Assembly (NCBI GenBank): GCA_049426725.1
Contig: JBMSYN010000036.1
Coordinates: 1 to 7,957 of the forward strand
Origin: UBA961 sp049426725
Lineage (GTDB): Bacteria; Bacteroidota; Ignavibacteria; Kapaibacteriales; UBA961
Reading direction: 5' to 3'
Length of the DNA stretch: 7,957 nucleotides
Shown here: one piece after another, positions 1-5,942 of the stretch
Layout of the letters: each line of letters opens with the position of its first letter
Numbering within the stretch: the stretch's first letter is position 1
Notes under the pieces: model-generated
What the model was told of the DNA's origin: nothing
Databases searched by the model: none
What the model saw: the letters and a program-made list of their open reading frames with translations, nothing else
Program-made: the position numbers and the translations under genes

Positions 1-224
1 AATGGCGCTGGGTTGATGCATTCCGTATGAATTCAGGTGTATATGTTGGCGATGTTCAAGCGTATCACATGCTTGATCTCAACTTGAATTATGCAATTCC
101 ATCATTTCAAGGTTTGAGTTTCAATCTAACCGCAACCAATCTTCTCGACAATAAGGTTCAGCAATTCATTGGTGCTGCCGCTATTGGAAGAATGGTACAA
201 GGAAGATTTACCTATACATTCTAA
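1..224 (+). CDS. TonB-dependent outer-membrane receptor, C-terminal fragment
   Basis: The reading frame is open from the left edge of the window (first full codon at base 3), so this is the last ~74 residues of a longer gene that begins outside. The visible part reads as the final strands of an outer-membrane beta-barrel: a DLNLNYAIP strand, then the NLTATNLLDNKV segment that matches the 'N-L-F-D-K' motif near the end of TonB-dependent receptors, then GRMVQGRFTYTF ending in an aromatic Phe, which is the usual outer-membrane insertion signal. In this family the receptor binds a ligand at the cell surface and imports it with energy from TonB-ExbBD. The substrate and the plug domain cannot be judged from this fragment. 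A strong terminator lies about 20 bases downstream, so this is the last gene of its transcript. Confidence 0.85.
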   Translation, partial: WRWVDAFRMNSGVYVGDVQAYHMLDLNLNYAIPSFQGLSFNLTATNLLDNKVQQFIGAAAIGRMVQGRFTYTF

Positions 225-243
225 CTCTTAATGTATAAAAATC

Positions 244-282
244 AAAAAGGCATCTTCAGTTAATTCTGAAGATGCCTTTTTT
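244..282. terminator. Bidirectional intrinsic terminator between convergent genes
   Basis: There is a perfect 11-bp stem, GGCATCTTCAG at 249-259 against CTGAAGATGCC at 266-276, with a 6-base TTAATT loop. It is flanked by five A (244-248) and six T (277-282), so the stem can extend by A-T pairs and either strand ends in a U-tract. It lies 20 bases past the receptor stop and 15 bases past the stop of the leftward gene ending at 297, and so should serve both. Confidence 0.93.
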
Positions 283-296
283 AATGTAGCCCTTTT

Positions 297-728
297 TCAC
301 TCATAATGCGATCCATATTCCGGGAAAATGGCTCTTGGAGCTCTGGGAAATCGCTGCCCGATTCCAGACCACCAAACATCTCTTCCGAATGCACCATATT
401 CGGCAATGGACCACTTTGCTCCTCTTTTCACGAATAGGCAGGTAGCTTTGCAACAATCAAAGTCCTCATCGTTTAATTGAATCTCTCCACCATCTTTTCT
501 TTGAACAGAACCCTCAAACCATGCATAGTCGCCGGACACTTTAAAATGATCCACAACAAACACTACTTCTTGACGTATGAGTTTTTTGACTTCTCCTCGC
601 AATGCATCAAGCATCTGAGTTCTCTGTGCTTGATTACCCGAATTCTTTGTCTTGAAATCTTGTACTTGAGACATCACAGGCATAAATGTCAATAACATGA
701 AAGATACAATGCTGACAACATGCTTCAT
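297..728 (-). CDS. Small secreted protein of an uncharacterised family
   Basis: This encodes a 143-residue protein with an N-terminal signal peptide (MKHVVSIVSFMLLTFMPVMSQ, probable cut near residue 20-21). The mature part reads as R-x-x-M-LDALR (residues ~36-44), V-VFVVDHFKVSGDYAWFEGSVQ (55-76), a polar stretch with a Cys cluster (C92, C93, C97), then CLFVKRGAKWSIAEYGAFGRDVWW (97-120) and PRAIFPE near the end. This layout ('LDALR - FVV - GDWAF - LL+R - W - DV.W - PR.IF') resembles a family of short exported proteins I recall from Proteobacteria and Bacteroidota with no assigned function; this is recollection, not a search. The start is supported by GGGAG (complement of 735-739) six bases before ATG. 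The gene is divergent from ctlX and converges on the terminator at 244-282. The Cys cluster could form a disulfide in the periplasm. Confidence 0.8.
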   Translation of the reverse strand: MKHVVSIVSFMLLTFMPVMSQVQDFKTKNSGNQAQRTQMLDALRGEVKKLIRQEVVFVVDHFKVSGDYAWFEGSVQRKDGGEIQLNDEDFDCCKATCLFVKRGAKWSIAEYGAFGRDVWWSGIGQRFPRAPRAIFPEYGSHYE

Positions 729-755
729 CTTATACTCCCAGAATCATAGATAATT

Positions 756-777
756 CGATATCAAGTCCCTGATATCG
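756..777. promoter_or_regulatory. Operator-like inverted repeat in the divergent spacer
   Basis: CGATATCA (756-763) is repeated as its exact reverse complement TGATATCG (770-777) with a 6-base spacer (AGTCCC). Each half also contains the palindrome GATATC. The centre-to-centre distance is 14 bases, more than one helical turn, and there is no U-tract, so a regulator-binding site is more likely than a terminator. It sits between the divergent starts at 728 and 818, just downstream of the leftward -7 box and upstream of the ctlX ribosome-binding region. It could therefore influence either gene. The regulator is unknown. Confidence 0.45.
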
Positions 778-791
778 CGTAAATTGAAGTG

Positions 792-799
792 CAAAGATA
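792..799 (-). promoter_or_regulatory. Candidate Bacteroidetes -7 promoter box for the 143-aa gene
   Basis: Read on the minus strand this is TATCTTTG, a full match to the Bacteroidetes housekeeping -7 consensus TAnnTTTG. It lies 63 bases before the ATG at 728, which would put the transcript start near 785-787 and the inverted repeat 756-777 roughly at +8 to +30. I see no convincing TTTG-type -33 element upstream, so the call rests on the -7 box and its position. Confidence 0.4.
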
Positions 800-817
800 G
801 AAGGAAATCCTTAGTAA

Positions 818-1753
818 ATGGAATCTGATTCCCAAAATGCCATTGCACATTCACTTCTCATGGTGAAACCTCATGCATTTGGTCATAATCCTCAAACTGC
901 TTCAACAAATGCATTCCAATCCTCATTGTTGGAGAATAATCAAAGTATTTCTTCAAGTGCTGTGAATGAATTCAATCAAATGGTTGATGCGCTGCAGTAT
1001 CACGGTATCGAAGTCTTGGTGATTGACGATACTGAATTTCCCGAAAAACCTGATGCCATCTTCCCCAATAATTGGATGAGCACCCATCCGGATGGGACTG
1101 TGATTCTTTATCCAATGATGGCAGAAAATAGAAGATATGAACGCAGAACTGATATCATTTCAGTATTAGACAACATGTTTGAAATCAAACATGTACTTGA
1201 TCTAACTCATCATGAATCAGATAATCATTTTTTGGAAGGTACAGGTAGTATCGTATTTGATCATGCAAACAAACTCGCTTTTGCCGCTGTGTCTGAAAGA
1301 ACTCACCCGGACATCTTTGAAGAATGTTGTACACTCCTTGGCTATGAACCCTTAACATTCAGGGCTTTTCATGAGAATGGACTTCCAATTTATCATACGA
1401 ATGTTCTCCTGCATATCAGTCCTGTCATTTCTGCAATCTGTTTGGAATTGATTCATCATGATGATAGAAAGAAAGTAATGGATGCATTATATCAAAAACA
1501 ATTACTACACTTAACTTCACAACAGGTTCATGACTTTGCAGGGAATATGCTATGCGTGCTTAATGATCAACAAATTCCCCATTTGATTGGCTCGCAGAAA
1601 GCGTTCATGTCTCTCGATTCCAATCAGCTGAACATGATTCAAGATACTTGCATACCGGTGGAAGTATTAATTCCAACTATTGAACATATTGGTGGAGGCA
1701 GTGCGAGGTGCATGATGACAGAATTATTTCTTCCTGAGAAAAACAATACTTGA
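818..1753 (+). CDS. ctlX: CtlX-type arginine deiminase/DDAH-family hydrolase
   Basis: This is a 311-residue cytoplasmic protein of the guanidino-group-modifying (arginine deiminase / dimethylargininase) superfamily, closest in layout to the CtlX proteins annotated as citrulline utilisation hydrolases in Bacteroidota. Visible motifs, in order: LMVKPHAFGHNPQTASTNAFQ (14-34), the substrate-loop-like PDAIFPNNW (78-86), FLEGTGS with the acidic triad residue Glu140, IYHTNV with catalytic His193, and GGGSARCM with nucleophile Cys298 at the C-terminal end. The triad is complete, so the enzyme should be active on a guanidino or ureido substrate; which one cannot be read from sequence. There is no signal peptide. 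The ATG is preceded by AAGGA (801-805). Met15, just before VKPHAF, is a less likely alternative start. An ornithine aminotransferase gene often lies beside ctlX but none is in this window. The next gene starts 64 bases downstream on the same strand. Confidence 0.88.
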   Translation: MESDSQNAIAHSLLMVKPHAFGHNPQTASTNAFQSSLLENNQSISSSAVNEFNQMVDALQYHGIEVLVIDDTEFPEKPDAIFPNNWMSTHPDGTVILYPMMAENRRYERRTDIISVLDNMFEIKHVLDLTHHESDNHFLEGTGSIVFDHANKLAFAAVSERTHPDIFEECCTLLGYEPLTFRAFHENGLPIYHTNVLLHISPVISAICLELIHHDDRKKVMDALYQKQLLHLTSQQVHDFAGNMLCVLNDQQIPHLIGSQKAFMSLDSNQLNMIQDTCIPVEVLIPTIEHIGGGSARCMMTELFLPEKNNT

Positions 1754-1817
1754 AATGATGTAATATTATAAACGATTATCCGTTACCAGACGATATTATT
1801 TTTTCAGGGGTTTTATC

Positions 1818-2759
1818 ATGTATATGTTTTTTTTGATTCTCTTCTCAATTTCTACCCTTCTTTCATGTAATCATAAAAGTCAGGATTTTCCTCAACTAGA
1901 AAATGATCATCCAGAGCGCATCGTCACTTCAAATGATGTTCTTTCGGATGTAACCAATAATCTTGGTCAAAAGACTTTTGAAAAAGAAACATTCAATAGC
2001 ATCCCAAGTGAATATGCAATGATTCAGGATCTAGATTCACTGCTGAGTCTTTATGCTCTTGTACAAAGCAAACAACAAAAAGTTGAAATTCTCCGACAAT
2101 CTTTGATCGCTGCCAATATCAAGCATGCAAGAACACTCGATAGCTTGGATTATCTCAGCAATGCTGATGTACTCATGCTTATATCTCGAGCTTTTCATGT
2201 TGACATTGAACAAGATCCAATGGAGTTACCTAAGAATGAATTCAATGCCATCATGAAATCATTGGATTCATTGTTGAATATTCAGTCAACTCATGCAACT
2301 ATCATTCGATATATCAACAATGAGATATTCAGATATCAATGGATGCACTATACATTCACACCAATTGATAATGAACTCTTTAAATTTGAGTACAATGCGG
2401 GTGGTATGGCAGGGTCTGCACATACTGATTTATACAGAAAATATAATGGCAAATATTCATTGGTAGATTTGGAAACACTCTTGAAGTCCATCGACAAGAA
2501 ACTATCTAGAGTTGTCAAAGAAGATGCATGGGTTGACATCAATCGCTTTGAAATGGAGATAAACCCCTCTCATAATAACAATGAATACATGATTGAATGC
2601 TATGTTCAAGTGTACTCAGGAGCATTGTGTTGTCCTCCATATATTACTCGATTCAATACGAAGGATTTTATCTCAAGCATCCCGGGGACACTATATTATT
2701 CCACTTCTGATCATAAAAGTGATCCCAATATTATGCCCGAATGGAAACGTATTGATTGA
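1818..2759 (+). CDS. Lipoprotein of unknown function
   Basis: This is a 313-residue protein that I do not recognise. The N-terminus (MYMFFLILFSISTLLSC) is a type II signal peptide with lipobox L-L-S-C, so Cys17 is the probable lipidated residue. A Shine-Dalgarno-like AGGGG (1806-1810) sits 7 bases before the ATG; Met3 is a possible alternative start. The middle (~70-175) is rich in Leu, Ser and Asp with repeated 'LDSL' pieces (LDSLLSLY, LDSLDYLS, LDSLLN) and looks largely alpha-helical. The C-terminal third is mixed: an AGGMAGSAHTDLYRKYNGKYSL segment, and a Tyr-rich strand region with an adjacent Cys pair in GALCCPPYITRF. It follows ctlX with no clear terminator between, so co-transcription is possible, but nothing links it functionally to arginine metabolism. 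It ends 7 bases from the stop of the opposing FISUMP gene. Confidence 0.78.
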   Translation: MYMFFLILFSISTLLSCNHKSQDFPQLENDHPERIVTSNDVLSDVTNNLGQKTFEKETFNSIPSEYAMIQDLDSLLSLYALVQSKQQKVEILRQSLIAANIKHARTLDSLDYLSNADVLMLISRAFHVDIEQDPMELPKNEFNAIMKSLDSLLNIQSTHATIIRYINNEIFRYQWMHYTFTPIDNELFKFEYNAGGMAGSAHTDLYRKYNGKYSLVDLETLLKSIDKKLSRVVKEDAWVDINRFEMEINPSHNNNEYMIECYVQVYSGALCCPPYITRFNTKDFISSIPGTLYYSTSDHKSDPNIMPEWKRID

Positions 2760-2766
2760 TGATATT

Positions 2767-3453
2767 TCAATCTTTTATCATTCGCACCGTTAGTCCATTT
2801 GCAGGATGTGAAGCAATCATATACAATTGCTTCTTCTCTTTAACCTGTGCAAATGCGGGAATTCGTTTCGTAGCGGAGTCTAAAGGTTCCCTCGTCCAAC
2901 AAACACCAATATCTCCCTGACCTTTGAAATTACCATTTCCAAAACGATGTCCATGATAGAGAAATGGCATTGAATATCGTACTGGTATAGCATTCTTATA
3001 ATAATGCTCATAACTAAATCCAATTGGATATGATTCGACTATGTTTTGTTTTTTTTCATCCAAATGATTCAATGTGTAGAGCATCTTCATCACATATTCT
3101 ACTTCATGATATGATGGCAAATGCCACCCTTTTGGTATCAATCCTCTCGGATCATTGATTGCATGCCAATTGTAGAGTGTACAAGACTGCTCATCATCAT
3201 TTGCATAACACCATGCCGGCATATTCATTCTACCTGCTTTTTCCCACTCATCGGCTGTTTGCGCTTGAGGAATTGAATCACCATTGAGAAAATACTTGGT
3301 GTCAAGCAGAGCAGTGCTCCATATCTGCTCACCCAAAGCAAATGTGTTTTTTCCTGCGATATTTCGCACAATATGCTGTGAGGTTTCTCTCTCACAACCA
3401 GGACTACAGAGGATTACCACACATAGTCCAAGGGAAATAAATACATGATTCAT
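2767..3453 (-). CDS. FISUMP-domain lipoprotein
   Basis: This 228-residue protein begins with a type II signal peptide (VILCSPGC, lipidated Cys20). The rest is one FISUMP domain (Fibrobacter succinogenes major paralogous domain): GEQIWSTALLDTKYFLNGDSIPQAQTADEW (41-70), PAWCYANDD (79-87), the hallmark LYNWHAINDPRGLIPKGWHLPS (93-114) followed by an acidic E-V-E-Y segment, then GFSYEHYYKNAIPVRYSMPFLYHGHRFGNGNF (145-176), CWTRE (185-189), and NGLTVRMIKD at the C-terminus, matching the usual 'G-x-SVRC-x-KD' ending. FISUMP proteins are surface or secreted proteins, often in many copies per genome, with no settled molecular role. Its start codon overlaps the stop of the upstream 186-residue gene (ATGA), and a very strong GGGGAGG lies 5 bases before the ATG. 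It appears to be the last gene of the leftward set. Confidence 0.85.
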   Translation of the reverse strand: MNHVFISLGLCVVILCSPGCERETSQHIVRNIAGKNTFALGEQIWSTALLDTKYFLNGDSIPQAQTADEWEKAGRMNMPAWCYANDDEQSCTLYNWHAINDPRGLIPKGWHLPSYHEVEYVMKMLYTLNHLDEKKQNIVESYPIGFSYEHYYKNAIPVRYSMPFLYHGHRFGNGNFKGQGDIGVCWTREPLDSATKRIPAFAQVKEKKQLYMIASHPANGLTVRMIKD

Positions 3454-4010
3454 CTCATACCTCCCCTCTTTTTATAACTAAACATTTGTAATGTCATGAC
3501 TTTCTTATTGAAATACATGCCATTCACTCTGAGAACACCATGTCCCTTATATCTTGCATGAAACTCAAGTTCTTGAATTTTACCCTGCTTATCTTTTGAA
3601 ACAATGGCTTTATATATCTGGTGTTGTTCCGAGGCTGGGATTTCTGATAGCATATAAATAAACAATCTCTTCCATTCTCTACTGTATTTTGAAAGATTAT
3701 AATTCTGTAAAAACTTTTGAATGGATTCCGGTTCAATACTTTGCATGCAATGCACATACAACATTGCTTTAAGCATATGCAATTGTGAACCATGGGTTTG
3801 GATTTGATTGTGTATTTCCTCTTTATGTTGCTTTGAATAATGGTTCAGAAATTGTGTGTAACAATCTTGAGCTTCAGCCCCATAGAGCGTATGAGTTGTT
3901 AATTGTGCTTGAATGCTACCATTTAAACACAAGAGAAATATTGAAATACAAATACTGAAGAATTGCATTAGCCAAACCCTAAAATAAGTCCCGTGAATAG
4001 TTTTGTTCAC
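3450..4010 (-). CDS. Secreted protein of unknown function
   Basis: I do not recognise this protein (186 residues from the GTG at 4010). It has a hydrophobic export signal, MQFFSICISIFLLCLNGSIQAQ (residues 15-36), with a likely signal peptidase I cut after AQ. The mature part is mostly helical and rich in His, Gln and Lys (for example HYSKQHKEEIHNQIQTHGSQLH), then becomes basic (YKKRGGMR at the end); 'VLRVNGMYFNKKVMTLQMFSYKK' looks like two or three beta strands. The start is uncertain. GTG 4010 supplies a positively charged n-region (K3, R11) but has no spaced Shine-Dalgarno. ATG at 3968 has AGGG eight bases upstream and gives 172 residues, but no charge before the hydrophobic core. It overlaps the FISUMP gene by four bases (ATGA), so the two are probably co-translated. 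A 59-base gap separates it from the nuclease gene upstream. Confidence 0.72.
   Translation of the reverse strand: MNKTIHGTYFRVWLMQFFSICISIFLLCLNGSIQAQLTTHTLYGAEAQDCYTQFLNHYSKQHKEEIHNQIQTHGSQLHMLKAMLYVHCMQSIEPESIQKFLQNYNLSKYSREWKRLFIYMLSEIPASEQHQIYKAIVSKDKQGKIQELEFHARYKGHGVLRVNGMYFNKKVMTLQMFSYKKRGGMR
3460..3466 (-). promoter_or_regulatory. Strong ribosome-binding site of the FISUMP gene
   Basis: On the minus strand, GGGGAGG precedes the ATG at 3453 with spacing GTATGAG/TATGAG. It lies inside the last codons (R-G-G-M-R) of the upstream gene. It fixes the FISUMP start and is far stronger than the ribosome-binding sites of the other genes in the leftward set, suggesting independent, efficient initiation in addition to coupling. 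Confidence 0.65.
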
Positions 4011-4069
4011 CCCTGAACAATTATCAGTCCTAACGACTATGGTCTAAACTTATTGGATTATGTTTGAAA

Positions 4070-4861
4070 TTATCTTTTCTTCTCGATAATCTCCTCTATT
4101 TTGTCAGGTAACTCAGACAATACATCATACCCTGTGCTTTGTTCAATGTGATCGATAGAAGTTTTATATAATTCCCATGAATTATTGCTTTTCCCATAAA
4201 TTCCATTATTCATCATGACTGCAATGACTTGAGTTTTGCCATTGATGTCCTTTGTTGTTTGACCTTTATCGAGAACGATGACTATTTTCCAACAAGAATC
4301 AGGCACGGCTACTTTACCATTTAGTCTGATCGGGTATGGCGAAAATACTCCTCCTGCCATAACGTATAATTCTTTGCCTTCAGATTTGCACAATCGTTCA
4401 CATTCATATTCAAGTGAAAGCCATGTTTGTTGATTGAGCGTTGGAGTTTGAGGAAGAATATTTGACATCAAAAAAGTTGACTCATTATCTTCTTCATTGG
4501 CAGTTCTTTCTTCCGAACGAACCATGTGCCCTCTGTCATATCCAGTTCTTGTATAATCATCATGCGTAATTGTCTGAAAAGTTGAAGGCAAAGTCTTATC
4601 TGTGATGAATTTTCCGGAACGCCTTGGTGTATCTCCATACCATGAAGCATTCAATTGCCACGCAACCCAATTGGCAATATTCAATTGACTATTATAACTC
4701 AACACATACTGTTTTCTTTCAATGATATAATCATCCTTTGGATTTCCATCTTTGGGATATCCCCAAGGTGCATGTATGTTTCTAGTTGATACAAGCGCTG
4801 ATTGAGCATAAATTGATAAGTGGCCAATCACCAAAAAGAAGAAAACTATATATGGCTTCAT
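4070..4861 (-). CDS. Secreted DNA/RNA non-specific endonuclease without T9SS tail
   Basis: This 263-residue protein has a signal peptide (MKPYIVFFFLVIGHLSIYAQ, cut near residue 20) and one Endonuclease_NS (NucA / Serratia nuclease type, beta-beta-alpha-metal) domain from ~45 to 250. The catalytic motif DRGHMVRSEER is at 109-119 with general-base His112. The downstream SNILPQTPTLNQQTWLSLE (133-151) supplies Asn134, the Mg-binding Asn143, and Glu151, with the same N-to-E spacing of eight as in Serratia nuclease. Cys154, Cys158 and Cys190 are shared with the neighbouring paralog. The family cleaves single- and double-stranded DNA and RNA with a divalent metal. The protein stops about 15 residues after the domain, so unlike its neighbour it has no T9SS sorting domain; periplasmic location, or export by another route, is inferred. 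The ATG overlaps the stop of the upstream paralog (ATGA), indicating translational coupling. Confidence 0.92.
   Translation of the reverse strand: MKPYIVFFFLVIGHLSIYAQSALVSTRNIHAPWGYPKDGNPKDDYIIERKQYVLSYNSQLNIANWVAWQLNASWYGDTPRRSGKFITDKTLPSTFQTITHDDYTRTGYDRGHMVRSEERTANEEDNESTFLMSNILPQTPTLNQQTWLSLEYECERLCKSEGKELYVMAGGVFSPYPIRLNGKVAVPDSCWKIVIVLDKGQTTKDINGKTQVIAVMMNNGIYGKSNNSWELYKTSIDHIEQSTGYDVLSELPDKIEEIIEKKR
4203..4227. repeat. 25-base exact repeat, copy 1 (nuclease paralog core)
   Basis: Twenty-five bases are identical to 5282-5306, 1079 bases away in the same orientation. On the minus strand they encode the shared core strand VMMNNG of both nucleases. This is a by-product of the tandem gene duplication rather than an independent element. 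Confidence 0.6.
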
Positions 4862-5934
4862 TGATCAAGCTTTAATAATGGCATATTGATTCTACTTTTT
4901 TCAGACTTCACCAACAATGTATAGACACCTGAAGGCAAATGCGATATATCATGAGAGATCATGAGTTTACCTTCTGAATCTTGGGTTGGTATTGTTTGTA
5001 AAGACTCGACAATACTTCCAAGCATGTCAATGATCTGAATGGAATATTGAATTTCTGTCATTCCGGAGAATTTCATCGTGAATTGACTACTCACTGGTTG
5101 TGGGTATAATTCAGATGAAGATTGTTCTACTTGATCAACAATTGAAAGATAATTTTTGGATTCGATGCTCTGTTGAATTTGCATGGGAACATCGCTCAAG
5201 AAATTATATCCTGTTCTTTCTTCGATTGCATCCACAGTTGTGGTATAAAGCTTCCAATCTGTTTTTCCTGATGTATATGTGCCATTATTCATCATGACTG
5301 CAATGATACGCGTTGCGGGAGTTATATCTTTGAGTCTTTGTCCGCTATCGAGAATAACGATGATTTTCCAGCATGAATCCGGTACCGCGACAACGGTATT
5401 CAAGCGTTTGGGATTTGGTCCGAATACACCACCTGCTATTATGAACAATTCTTTATTGTCATTCTTACACATTCTTTCACATTCAAGTTCAAGCGAAAGC
5501 CACGTTTGTTGATTCAGGTTGGGGGTTTGCGGCATGATATTCGTCAACAAAAAAGTAGACTTATTATCTTCTGCTGTAGCCGTTCTTTCCTCAGAGCGAA
5601 CCATATGCCCTCTGTCATAGCCAGAACCTGTGTAATCTCCATGTTTCACTCTGTAAAATTCAGCAGGCAAGCTTGTATCTTGAATAAAATTGCCTGAAAA
5701 TCTTGGCACATCACCATACCAACCACGATGTAGATTCCAGGAAATCCAATTTGCAATATTCAATTGCTGATTATAACTCAGAGCATATTGAGGACGAATG
5801 ATCAAGTAGTCATTTGATGCATTGTCATCAAGTGGAATTCCCATTTCAAGATGAATACTTGTGGTTTCAGTTCCTTGTGCATTCAATAGATGAGAACAAG
5901 AACATAAGATCAAAAGAGTGATGATGAATTTCAT
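4858..5934 (-). CDS. T9SS-secreted DNA/RNA non-specific endonuclease
   Basis: This is a 358-residue protein from the ATG at 5934. The signal peptide is MKFIITLLILCSCSHLLNAQ. The Endonuclease_NS domain (~42-255) has DRGHMVRSEER at 107-117 (catalytic His110) and TNIMPQTPNLNQQTWLSLE (131-149) giving Asn132, metal-binding Asn141 and Glu149. The nuclease part is clearly a duplicate of the downstream gene, well over half identical by eye. It adds ~85 residues that form a type A T9SS sorting domain: LYPQPVSSQFTMKF, IQIIDMLGSIV, and ISHLPSGVYTLLVKS near the end, so the mature enzyme should be released from, or anchored on, the cell surface. An in-frame ATG at 5961 would prepend MYHFSLKFT and overlap the peptidase gene by 19 bases. 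The inner ATG gives a normal signal peptide and an 8-base gap, and is preferred. Confidence 0.92.
   Translation of the reverse strand: MKFIITLLILCSCSHLLNAQGTETTSIHLEMGIPLDDNASNDYLIIRPQYALSYNQQLNIANWISWNLHRGWYGDVPRFSGNFIQDTSLPAEFYRVKHGDYTGSGYDRGHMVRSEERTATAEDNKSTFLLTNIMPQTPNLNQQTWLSLELECERMCKNDNKELFIIAGGVFGPNPKRLNTVVAVPDSCWKIIVILDSGQRLKDITPATRIIAVMMNNGTYTSGKTDWKLYTTTVDAIEERTGYNFLSDVPMQIQQSIESKNYLSIVDQVEQSSSELYPQPVSSQFTMKFSGMTEIQYSIQIIDMLGSIVESLQTIPTQDSEGKLMISHDISHLPSGVYTLLVKSEKSRINMPLLKLDQ
5282..5306. repeat. 25-base exact repeat, copy 2 (nuclease paralog core)
   Basis: This is identical to 4203-4227 and lies in the T9SS-tailed nuclease gene. Other near-identical blocks accompany it, such as 4675-4711 versus 5754-5790 (encoding the LSYN..LNIANW region). 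The nucleotide identity therefore extends beyond one motif. Confidence 0.6.
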
Positions 5935-5942
5935 GGTGAACT

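Noticed and set aside
477..695. 72-codon + strand open frame and similar short frames inside the nuclease and lipoprotein genes
   Set aside because: They are antisense or out of frame to genes with clear signal peptides and family motifs, have no ribosome-binding sites, and have improbable compositions.
1762..1804. TAATAT (1762-1767) against ATATTA (1793-1798) followed by a T-run, as a ctlX terminator
   Set aside because: The stem is only six A-T pairs with a 25-base loop, too weak for an intrinsic terminator. The T-rich run is more likely ordinary AT-rich leader of the next gene.
4026..4038. AGTC-CTAAC-GACT hairpin in the 59-base gap before the 186-residue gene
   Set aside because: It is a four-base stem with no U-tract, expected by chance. 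It supports neither a terminator nor a defined operator.
5905..5934. Lipobox-like LCSC in the signal peptide of the T9SS-tailed nuclease
   Set aside because: Cys at the -2 position is atypical for a lipobox, and a normal signal peptidase I site (LNAQ) follows. T9SS cargo usually has that type of signal.
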